A stretch of DNA of 6,311 nt from NCBI GenBank assembly GCA_012961365.1, contig DTZN01000294.1:1-6311 (forward strand), given 5' to 3'. The stretch's first letter is position 1. Each line of letters starts with the position of its first letter. This DNA is from Hydrogenothermaceae bacterium (lineage in GTDB: Bacteria; Aquificota; Aquificia; Aquificales; Hydrogenothermaceae). Under the pieces are notes generated by a model, which saw only the letters and a list, made by a program, of their open reading frames with translations, made no database searches and was not told the DNA's origin. This document shows, in pieces, positions 1-6,179 of the stretch. Made by a program: the position numbers and the translations under genes.

Positions 1-1
1 A

Positions 2-631
2 CATTACATTTACGGTATCCCATATATACCTGCATCAGCTATAAAAGGAGTTTTAAAAGCTTATAGAATTTGGAAGTTAGCAGATTGGAATATTTACAAA
101 TTTTTTGTTGTTGAAAACTTGATAGAAAATTATGAAATCAAAAAGTTTAATAAATTAAAAAAAGGTTTAATAGAAAATTTAAAAGAAAAAAATTTCGACA
201 AAAAATTTAAAGAGATAGATAGCGAACTATCTAAAGAAGATATAAAAAAAATAAGACAAAAGACTATTGATTTTATCGATTCTATTTCAAAAAAAGAAAT
301 TGAAAAAATTGTTGAAATTTTTGGAAATCAAAAACAAAAAGGAAAATTGATATTTTTAGATGCTTATACCGAAAAATTTGAAGGGTTTGATATAGATATA
401 GTAAATTCACATTTTCCAGAATATTATGATGAAAATAAAAATGCTCCACCGGAAGATTGGCAAAATCCAATACCTATAACATTTTTAACCATACCAGAAT
501 CAACAACATTCAGATTTTATTTTAAAAATAGCAATGTTTACGATAGTTGTTTAGAACATGATTTGAAAGAAGCATTCTTGAATATAGGGATAGGGGCAAA
601 AACATCCTTAGGATATGGAATTTTAGTATAA
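2..631 (+). CDS. cmr6: Type III-B RAMP protein Cmr6, 5'-truncated by the window edge
   Basis: This is a Repeat-Associated Mysterious Protein subunit of the Cmr complex, the crRNA-guided RNA-targeting effector in the cytoplasm. In the family, Cmr6 sits near the 3' end of the crRNA. The frame is open from base 2, giving 209 residues with no start, so the N-terminus is off-window. A TTG at 119 lies inside the open frame and should not be taken as the start. Three family hallmarks are seen. Near the beginning is IPYIPASAIKG, where the family norm is closer to IPGSSIKG. At about residues 130-142 is DIDIVNSHFPEYY, followed by PPEDWQNPIPITFL. The glycine-rich C-terminus is IGIGAKTSLGYG. Between the first two lies a lysine- and glutamate-rich, probably helical stretch (about residues 43-105). 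It is presumably the last gene of a cmr operon extending left, and the 80-bp gap after it separates it from the type I-B genes. Identification is secure; completeness cannot be judged. Confidence 0.92.
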   Translation, partial: HYIYGIPYIPASAIKGVLKAYRIWKLADWNIYKFFVVENLIENYEIKKFNKLKKGLIENLKEKNFDKKFKEIDSELSKEDIKKIRQKTIDFIDSISKKEIEKIVEIFGNQKQKGKLIFLDAYTEKFEGFDIDIVNSHFPEYYDENKNAPPEDWQNPIPITFLTIPESTTFRFYFKNSNVYDSCLEHDLKEAFLNIGIGAKTSLGYGILV

Positions 632-711
632 TATAAAAACAATAATGTCAAAAATATAAATTAAAGCCGTTATTAATAATAGATTAAAAAATAAAAAATT
701 AGAGGAAATTA
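632..711 (+). promoter_or_regulatory. Spacer between cmr6 and cas6, possible promoter region
   Basis: This is the only intergenic gap in the window, 80 bp and extremely AT-rich. It contains a 10-bp palindrome TTATTAATAA at 670-679, which could be a -10-like or operator element. An ATGTCA at 645-650 weakly resembles a -35 box, but its spacing to the AT-rich element is too long for a good sigma-70 promoter. I see no hairpin followed by a T-run, so there is no support for a terminator after cmr6. A Shine-Dalgarno AGAGGAA at 701-707 precedes cas6. A separate promoter for the I-B operon is plausible here but only inferred; read-through from the cmr operon is equally possible. Confidence 0.3.
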
Positions 712-1509
712 ATGAGAATAAAGATTTCAATTATTGTGGATAAATTACCTATTATTTACCGTCACAGATTAGTTTCTCTTATTAAAGAAGCTTTAAAAAG
801 GTCAGATGAAGATTATAAAGATTTTCTTTATAACGGAAAAATCACTAAACCTTTTAGCTTTAATCTTGTTTTTCCAAAAGAAAAGCAAATAAAAAAGGAA
901 ATAATACAAATAGATAACAAGTTTAAGATAGAAGATATAGTTTTTTATTTTAATAATCAGGTTTTAAATTTATATATATCCTCTACTGACTATAGATTTA
1001 TAATAAGTCTGGTTAACGGATTAAAGAAGATAAAAAGATTTAATTTTAGCTTTGATAATAATTTCCTTATAAACGGCGAGAAAATACATTTTCAGATAAA
1101 AAGTTTATCTGTTTTAAACGAAAAACCAATAAAAAGTGAAACAATTGTTTTTAAAACAAACTCACCAATAATAATTGAAGATAAAAAAGATAACCCTATT
1201 GTATTTGATAATGAAAAATTTGAGTATTATTTAAATGAGATAACATACAGAATACTAAAATCACCTCACATAAAAGGAAAAGGATTAGAAAAGCCGCTAA
1301 AATTCGAGCCTATAAAAATGAAAAAACAGGTTATAAAACATACTCTAAAAGAGTTTAGAGAAAAAACAGGAAAACCAATAATGTTTCTAACAGGAAGTTC
1401 AGGAATATTTAAATTATCAGGACACCCAAAAGATTTAGAAATCTTATACAAAATAGGCATAGGAAATAGAACAGGACAAGGTTTTGGAATGGTGGAGGTG
1501 CTGGGATAA
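712..1509 (+). CDS. cas6: CRISPR pre-crRNA processing endoribonuclease Cas6
   Basis: Cas6 cleaves the precursor CRISPR transcript within each repeat and supplies guides to Cascade, and often to a co-resident Cmr complex. At 265 residues it has normal family length. The N-terminal ferredoxin-like half opens with MRIKISIIV and the helix YRHRLVSLIKEAL (residues 16-28), then LYNG...KPFSFNLVF. The second half ends with the diagnostic glycine-rich loop GIGNRTGQGFGMVEVLG (249-265). The start is ATG at 712 with AGAGGAA about five bases upstream. The stop codon overlaps the next ATG by one base (TAATG), so translation is coupled to cas8b1. Oddity: aligned by eye, from memory, to Pyrococcus furiosus Cas6, the catalytic histidine position (LHE) is tyrosine 40 here. 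Lysine 46 is retained, and the only nearby histidine is H18. Family assignment is firm; catalytic competence is uncertain. Confidence 0.93.
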   Translation: MRIKISIIVDKLPIIYRHRLVSLIKEALKRSDEDYKDFLYNGKITKPFSFNLVFPKEKQIKKEIIQIDNKFKIEDIVFYFNNQVLNLYISSTDYRFIISLVNGLKKIKRFNFSFDNNFLINGEKIHFQIKSLSVLNEKPIKSETIVFKTNSPIIIEDKKDNPIVFDNEKFEYYLNEITYRILKSPHIKGKGLEKPLKFEPIKMKKQVIKHTLKEFREKTGKPIMFLTGSSGIFKLSGHPKDLEILYKIGIGNRTGQGFGMVEVLG

Positions 1510-3233
1510 TGGAAAAGGTTTATTTAGGAGATTGGCTTTATAATGCAGGTATTATAGGTTTTTTAAAAATAAATAATCATTTATGGGATATAAAAGAAAG
1601 AAAAATTGTATCAAAAGATGAAAAAGTTTTAAGATTTACAGACAACTATATAGAGTTTGACAGAAAAATATTTGAAGGATTTTCAGAAAGGTTTTTTGAT
1701 TATGCTTTTAGGCAATATGGCAGATACGAAAGTGTAGTATCTGAGTTTGAAAACTACATTGAAGATTTAAATAGATTAGATACTGAAAAAGATTTAGAAA
1801 ATATAGGAAAAAAATATTTAAAAAAAGGAAATATTCCAAATGAGGAACTAAAGAAACAACTACCTATAGAAATTCGTTCAAGATTAGAAAAAAGATTAGC
1901 AAATTTTCCTCTTTTAAAAAAGAAAACAGGTAACTTTAAGTCTAAAAAAGATATTAATAAAAATCCAAAACTGCTTGTGGAATTTTTAAAAAAATCTTTG
2001 GATATATTAAAAAAGGATAAACAGGAGTTTTTAGAAAGTGATGTTCAAATTTATTTTCAAATTTATTTAAGAAATATATATGGTCAGAAAAGTTTTTTAA
2101 ATAAGTCTATAAATAAAGATGGATTTAAAAAATTTTATGAAGATTTTGAAAAAAAGTTTTTAGAAAATAGTATTAAACACGATAAAGTTTACAAATGTAT
2201 AAACTGTTTTGAAAGACAAGCAAAAAAAGATAAAAAAGATACTATTTTTGATACAGGGATTTCTAAGTTTTACGGATTAAATAAAGATAGTATAAATTTT
2301 ATATGGAATTTCAAGTCAAAACTTCCTCTATGTGAAATATGTGAGATTATATATTTTTCATACTTTGCAGGTTTAACTCCTTTAAATAAAAATGGAAAAA
2401 CTGTTTTTTATTTTGTAAATTCCGATACATCTTTAGAAAATCTTTTAAAGGAAAATCTATTACTTGAAAAAAAGTTAACTAAAGAAGAATTTGAAAATAC
2501 ACTTATAGATTTTTTTACAGAACTTATTTTAATAGCCGAAGATGAAAAAGCTCGATATACTCTACAAAATACAGTAGTTATAGAGTTAGATGTAAATAAC
2601 GAAACTATGCCAAAAGTTTATTCCTTTAACATATCAAAAGAAAAAGCGAAGTTTCTAAAAGAAAACAAAGATAATTTCAAAAGTTTATCAAAAACATTTT
2701 ATAAAATAAAAGATGACATCTTTTCAGTTCTTCCACAGACAATAGAAAAAGCTTTAGATAATAGTCTTTCTTATGATTATTTAAATAAATTAGTAAGAAT
2801 TTACCTTCAAAATGCTAATAACTCACTTCATTACAAAACAAATATTAGCAGTTATCAACTACAAAATTTAAACTTGCTTATAAAAAGTTTTTTACAAAAA
2901 GTTATTTTTGGAGGTCGAGATATGAATATTACAGACAAAGAACTATGGTTCATTTATAAAAAAGGGGTGGAGCTTGCAGATAAACTAAAAAAATTAAATG
3001 CTGAAAACAAGATACAGTCTATATCTTATAAACTTCTTAATGCTCTTCGTGTTGGGAACACAAATCAATTTATGGACATACTAATCAGAACATATGTGGC
3101 TTATGGGGAAGAAATTCCTTCAACTTTTGTTAAAGCAATTTCAAATAAAGATACATTTTATCCGCTTGGCTACAGCTTTTTAAATGGATTACTTGGAAAA
3201 GAAAACAAACAGGAGGTATTAAACGATGAGTAA
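1509..3233 (+). CDS. cas8b1: Type I-B Cascade large subunit Cas8b1/Cst1 (CXXC-CXXC family)
   Basis: This is the large subunit of the type I-B interference complex, expected to recognise the protospacer-adjacent motif and recruit Cas3. The 574-residue protein begins MEKVYLGDWLYNAGIIGFLK, matching the Cst1 style of an N-terminal 'WL-NAGI-GF' segment. Two cysteine pairs, C230/C233 (CINC) and C275/C278 (CEIC), form the CXXC-CXXC signature that names the family and presumably bind one zinc ion. Both pairs are intact, with 41 residues between them. Long lysine- and glutamate-rich helices fill residues 80-220. The C-terminal ~100 residues look like a helical bundle and carry an internal translation start (see Cas11b). 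The start is ATG at 1509 with GGAGGTG at 1494-1500. The end overlaps cas7 by eight bases (ATGAGTAA). The identity is supported by the motif and by its place between cas6 and the cas7-cas5 pair. Confidence 0.93.
   Translation: MEKVYLGDWLYNAGIIGFLKINNHLWDIKERKIVSKDEKVLRFTDNYIEFDRKIFEGFSERFFDYAFRQYGRYESVVSEFENYIEDLNRLDTEKDLENIGKKYLKKGNIPNEELKKQLPIEIRSRLEKRLANFPLLKKKTGNFKSKKDINKNPKLLVEFLKKSLDILKKDKQEFLESDVQIYFQIYLRNIYGQKSFLNKSINKDGFKKFYEDFEKKFLENSIKHDKVYKCINCFERQAKKDKKDTIFDTGISKFYGLNKDSINFIWNFKSKLPLCEICEIIYFSYFAGLTPLNKNGKTVFYFVNSDTSLENLLKENLLLEKKLTKEEFENTLIDFFTELILIAEDEKARYTLQNTVVIELDVNNETMPKVYSFNISKEKAKFLKENKDNFKSLSKTFYKIKDDIFSVLPQTIEKALDNSLSYDYLNKLVRIYLQNANNSLHYKTNISSYQLQNLNLLIKSFLQKVIFGGRDMNITDKELWFIYKKGVELADKLKKLNAENKIQSISYKLLNALRVGNTNQFMDILIRTYVAYGEEIPSTFVKAISNKDTFYPLGYSFLNGLLGKENKQEVLNDE
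2910..2915 (+). promoter_or_regulatory. Internal Shine-Dalgarno inside cas8b1
   Basis: A perfect GGAGGT lies within the cas8b1 reading frame (Gly-Gly codons), six bases before an in-frame ATG at 2922. It matches the sites used for cas8b1 (GGAGGTG) and cas7 (AGGAGGT), and is stronger than those of cas6, cas5 and cas3. In a gene this AT-rich, such a G-rich hexamer at ideal spacing from an in-frame ATG is conspicuous. It is read here as the ribosome binding site for a separately made small subunit. Confidence 0.75.
2922..3233 (+). CDS. cas11b: Probable Cas11b small subunit made by internal translation of cas8b1
   Basis: The ATG at 2922 is codon 472 of cas8b1, in frame, and would yield a 103-residue protein sharing the cas8b1 stop. 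It begins MNITDKELWFIYKKG and ends GLLGKENKQEVLNDE, with mainly helical, charged sequence in between. That fits the small, all-helical Cas11 subunits that line the Cascade belly. It is established for type I-B, I-C and I-D systems that Cas11 is translated from an internal start within the large-subunit gene. There is no stand-alone cas11 gene in this operon, so a subunit is otherwise missing. What is seen is the GGAGGT at 2910-2915, six-base spacing, in-frame ATG and suitable size; that the protein is made is inference. The alternative is that the Gly-Gly-Arg-Asp-Met string is coincidental. Confidence 0.74.
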   Translation: MNITDKELWFIYKKGVELADKLKKLNAENKIQSISYKLLNALRVGNTNQFMDILIRTYVAYGEEIPSTFVKAISNKDTFYPLGYSFLNGLLGKENKQEVLNDE

Positions 3234-4170
3234 TTTAGAGCCAAAGGGTTTAACTGTTTCAATAATATTTGATGCTATGAGCTTAAATTATGGAGAAGGT
3301 GTAGGAAATATATCCGAGCTAAAGAAGCTTTCAAGAAGTGGTGAGTTATACTCTTACGAATCAAGACAGGCTATCAGATATGATATTTACAGAATGCTAA
3401 AAGAAATTTTTAATATAGATGATAAAGATGAACCTTTAACAGCTAGTAAAGATGTTGTTCAGTTTAAACCTGAAGTAAATATAGAGGACTATATAGAAGC
3501 AGACCTTTTTGGATACATGAAAACAGAAAAAAATAAAAATTCAATCACAAGACCTGCTGTAGTGAGAATTTCCCCAGCAGTAGCTTTAGAACCTATGAAT
3601 TTAGATGTTGAATTTGGAACGAACTTAAACTTTGCCCAAAGAGCAGGAACAAATCCAAATCCATTCCAGTTTGAACATCAAGTATCTTTATACAGCTACA
3701 CAATAACAGTTGAACTTGATAAAGTGGGAAAAGATGAAAATGACAAAATAGAAATAAAACCAGAAGAAAAAGCAAAAAGAGTAAATATGCTTCTTGATGT
3801 GCTTAAAATTCTTAACAGAAACATTAAAGGAAGAATGGAAAGTTTAAATCCACTTTTTGCGATAGGTGGAGTTTATAATGTTAAAAATCCTTTCTTTTTA
3901 GGTAGATTAAAAGTAAATTATGATAAAGAAAGCAAAAAATACTTAGTAGAAACTCCAATAATCTCTTCAGTTTTAGACATGAGTTTTAACGGCGAAAGTG
4001 TAAAAGAAAATACCTATATAGGATTTATAGAGGGATACTGGAACAATGAAGATGAGATTAAAAATCTTTTACCACAAGAGCAAATTTTTAATGTAAATAG
4101 CTTTTTTGAAAAACTAAAACAAAAAGTAAGTGAGTATTACGGAGTAAGTAATGAAACTCCTAAAAATTAA
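3226..4170 (+). CDS. cas7: Type I-B Cascade backbone protein Cas7 (Cst2/DevR family)
   Basis: This RAMP-fold protein polymerises along the crRNA spacer to form the Cascade backbone; in DevR-containing bacteria such as Myxococcus the family is also linked to development. The 314-residue length is typical. The N-terminus has the family pattern: VSIIFDAMSLNY (residues 11-22), then GNISELKKL (27-35) and YESRQAIRYDIYRML (44-58). The central part has EADLFGYMK (91-99), RPAVVRISPAVALEP (109-123) and HQVSLYSYTITVELDKVG (151-168). The C-terminal half contains NVKNPFFLGRLKV, then a variable acidic tail. The start is ATG at 3226 with a near-consensus AGGAGGT at 3211-3217, the strongest ribosome site in the operon along with the internal cas8b1 one. 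This would suit the higher Cas7 stoichiometry. It overlaps cas8b1 by eight bases and cas5 by twenty. Confidence 0.95.
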   Translation: MSNLEPKGLTVSIIFDAMSLNYGEGVGNISELKKLSRSGELYSYESRQAIRYDIYRMLKEIFNIDDKDEPLTASKDVVQFKPEVNIEDYIEADLFGYMKTEKNKNSITRPAVVRISPAVALEPMNLDVEFGTNLNFAQRAGTNPNPFQFEHQVSLYSYTITVELDKVGKDENDKIEIKPEEKAKRVNMLLDVLKILNRNIKGRMESLNPLFAIGGVYNVKNPFFLGRLKVNYDKESKKYLVETPIISSVLDMSFNGESVKENTYIGFIEGYWNNEDEIKNLLPQEQIFNVNSFFEKLKQKVSEYYGVSNETPKN

Positions 4171-4888
4171 AGCGTATCAACTTTTTGCAAACTATAGAAA
4201 ACCTATGAGTTTTAATTACAGGGACACTTATCCACTTCCTCCACTTTCAACTATTAGAGGTTGGTTTCATTATGTAGTTTGGAATGCCAACAAATCTGAA
4301 AATAGACATTACATTCCAATCTCAATGAGTATTCAAGGAAAGTTTTCATCAGTTATCCAAGATTTACAAACAATCATTAAGTTTGACAGAAGAAGCAGGG
4401 AAAAAGAAAAAGGATATCCATATTTAGAAGGTTTTAACAAAGCTCTTTCTAAATCTCCAACATATGTAGCAAATATATTTGATATTAATCTTCACATTTA
4501 TATAAAAGCAGATGAAGAGTATTTAAACAGATTTATAGATAATATTTTTCGCCTAAATTATCCATCTATTGGTAGATATGAAGACCTAATTAGAATAGAT
4601 GAACTTGAGATTATAGAGCCAAAAGTTATAGACCTTTATGAAGAGCCACAAGAAATAGACTATGGAATATATATAAGCAAAGAAACAGCTAATACTTTAG
4701 GACTGGAAGGTATTAATTATAGAATGAACTTTAAATATGATAATGAGCTTCTACAAAAAACAGGTATTAGATATTTTGAAAAAAAAGATGTTGTTTATAT
4801 AGATAATGCTTCTTTAGAAGAAGGAGAAATTTTGTTTGATGCGGAAGAACAAAGGATTATAGATTTAGTTGGAGATAAAATTGAGTAA
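4151..4888 (+). CDS. cas5: Type I-B Cascade protein Cas5 (Cas5t)
   Basis: Cas5 caps the 5' handle of the crRNA and links Cas7 to the large subunit. The 245-residue protein shows the Cas5 N-terminal signature: MKLLKIKAYQLFANYRKPMS, then TYPLPPLSTIRGWFH (residues 26-40), where the family norm is TYPLPPPSTV-G-L. IPISMSIQGKFSS (55-67) follows, as is usual in the Cst/Tneap group. The C-terminal part (about residues 110-245) is variable. The start is ATG at 4151, preceded by GGAG at 4141-4144 with six bases between. The coding start lies inside the last 20 bases of cas7, so translation is probably coupled. Catalytic use of Cas5 as a crRNA nuclease (as in type I-C) is not expected, because cas6 is present. 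Confidence 0.95.
   Translation: MKLLKIKAYQLFANYRKPMSFNYRDTYPLPPLSTIRGWFHYVVWNANKSENRHYIPISMSIQGKFSSVIQDLQTIIKFDRRSREKEKGYPYLEGFNKALSKSPTYVANIFDINLHIYIKADEEYLNRFIDNIFRLNYPSIGRYEDLIRIDELEIIEPKVIDLYEEPQEIDYGIYISKETANTLGLEGINYRMNFKYDNELLQKTGIRYFEKKDVVYIDNASLEEGEILFDAEEQRIIDLVGDKIE
4871..4876 (+). promoter_or_regulatory. Shine-Dalgarno that sets the cas3 start at TTG 4881
   Basis: GGAGAT at 4871-4876 lies at the right distance before the TTG at 4881. An alternative TTG at 4869 overlaps this site and has no ribosome site of its own. The chosen start gives TTGAGTAA, an eight-base overlap with the cas5 stop. That is the same geometry as ATGAGTAA at the cas8b1/cas7 junction, which further supports it. 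Confidence 0.7.
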
Positions 4889-6179
4889 AATCTATGCCAA
4901 AATATATTACAAAGATGGCAAACCTATCCCAGAAACCCTTGAAGAGCATACAAAGAATTTACTTAAAGAGCTTGAAAGATTAAAAAAATTGTATGAGAAG
5001 GAAATTAGTTTAGATAATCAATTTTGGGAAAATCTAAAATTAGCCTGTTTATTTCACGATTTAGGGAAATTATCTTTCCTCTTTCAAAAAAAACTAAAAA
5101 AAGTTTTAGGCAAAACAGAAAAAGTCCCACAAGGATTAAACAAAGAAATACCACATAACTTTTTATCAGGCATATTCTTTTACTCAAAAGAAGTTAGAAA
5201 GCTAATACCAAAGGAGTTTTATGATTATATTTTTTATAGTGTAGTGTTTCACCACGATAGGGAAATCGATTTTGATAAAGAATATCTAACACAAGTTTTA
5301 GAAAGAGATATATCTAAAAAATCTAAATTTTTAACATGGCTTAAAGAATTTGGAATTAATATTGAAAGTATAGATTATAAAAAGGCAGGTTTACTTTTAA
5401 AAAAGATAGAGGAGTTTAAATATAATAGGCATAAAACTAAAACCTTAAAAAAAGAAAAGCATTTTATCCTTTTAAAAGGTCTTTTACATCGTTTAGACCA
5501 TTCAGCTTCAGCACATTTACCAGTAGAGGAGGAAAAAATAAATAATATTGATAAAAGACTAAATATTTATATAAAAAACAAAAAAAATTCTAAATTAAAG
5601 CCTTTTCAAGAAAAAGCAAAGGATTTAAGAGATAAAAATATCCTTCTTACAGCTTCAACTGGTATGGGAAAGACAGAGTTTGCCATTAACTGGATAGGAA
5701 ACAGTAAAGCCTTTTATACTTTACCTGTTAGAGTTTCTGTTAATGCAATGTATGAAAGATTTAAAGAAATTTTTGAAGATTATCAAGAAAAAATAGGGCT
5801 TCTTCATAGTGATGCTATTTTTTATGGCTTAGATAGTTTAAAATCAGTAGAAGAAAATCTATCAGAAGAAAATCTATCAATAGAAGAACATATTATAAGA
5901 ACCCAAACAACCCGTCAATTTTCAATGCCTATCACAATTACAACAGCAGACCAGCTATTTACTTCTGTTTTAAAATATCCCGGATATGAAAAAATTTATG
6001 CAACTTTAACTTATTCCAAAATTATCTTAGATGAACCACAAAGCTACTTACCAGAAACATTAGCAATAATAATTAAAGGACTACAAGAAATCTCAAACTA
6101 TGGTGGAAAGTTTTGCGTAATGAGTGCAACAGTTCATCCATTTATAAAAGAAAATCTGGTGGAAAAAAATAAATGCTAA
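4881..6179 (+). CDS. cas3: Cas3 HD nuclease-helicase, truncated after helicase motif III
   Basis: Cas3 is recruited by target-bound Cascade, then nicks and unwinds DNA with its HD nuclease and superfamily 2 helicase. From TTG 4881 the product is 432 residues, against roughly 700-900 for a full HD-plus-helicase Cas3. The HD domain is complete to the eye: LEEHTKNL (H23), LFHDLGKLS (H59, D60), PHNFLSG (H92), VFHHD (H124, H125) and LLHRLDHS (about 201-208). The first RecA lobe follows, with Walker A TASTGMGKTE (257-266), the DEAD-like box ILDEPQSY (D384) and motif III MSAT (414-417). The frame then stops at NKC, so the second lobe and motifs IV-VI are missing. Moving into the neighbouring frame over the seven-A run at 6163-6169 adds only about eleven codons. 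Nuclease activity could persist, but processive helicase activity should be lost unless the rest lies elsewhere. A 15-bp tandem repeat lies at 5850-5879. Confidence 0.92.
   Translation: MSKIYAKIYYKDGKPIPETLEEHTKNLLKELERLKKLYEKEISLDNQFWENLKLACLFHDLGKLSFLFQKKLKKVLGKTEKVPQGLNKEIPHNFLSGIFFYSKEVRKLIPKEFYDYIFYSVVFHHDREIDFDKEYLTQVLERDISKKSKFLTWLKEFGINIESIDYKKAGLLLKKIEEFKYNRHKTKTLKKEKHFILLKGLLHRLDHSASAHLPVEEEKINNIDKRLNIYIKNKKNSKLKPFQEKAKDLRDKNILLTASTGMGKTEFAINWIGNSKAFYTLPVRVSVNAMYERFKEIFEDYQEKIGLLHSDAIFYGLDSLKSVEENLSEENLSIEEHIIRTQTTRQFSMPITITTADQLFTSVLKYPGYEKIYATLTYSKIILDEPQSYLPETLAIIIKGLQEISNYGGKFCVMSATVHPFIKENLVEKNKC
5850..5879 (+). repeat. 15-bp tandem duplication inside cas3
   Basis: GAAGAAAATCTATCA occurs twice back to back (5850-5864 and 5865-5879) without a mismatch. 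It encodes ENLSEENLS within a surface-like acidic stretch between the Walker A motif and the DEPQ box. The unit is a multiple of three, so the frame is kept. Perfect identity suggests a recent slippage event. Confidence 0.9.

Noticed and set aside
282..470. Antisense open frame of about 62 codons, and similar ones at 1266-1460, 3593-3775 and 5005-5187 on the - strand
   Set aside because: Each lies wholly within a confidently identified + strand gene, is low-complexity (Phe, Leu, Ser, Cys rich) and looks like a reverse shadow of lysine-rich coding sequence.
119..631. A shorter Cmr6 starting at TTG 119
   Set aside because: The same frame is open back to base 2 and contains the Cmr6 IPASAIKG motif, so the true start is off-window.
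632..711. Rho-independent terminator after cmr6
   Set aside because: The gap has only a short AT palindrome, no GC-rich stem and no T-run.
4869..4880. cas3 start at TTG 4869
   Set aside because: It overlaps the GGAG that serves TTG 4881 and has no ribosome site of its own.
6032..6043. DEPQ in place of DEAH/DECH as a defective helicase motif II
   Set aside because: The D-E pair needed for ATP hydrolysis is present, and Cas3 proteins vary at the last two positions, so this is ordinary.
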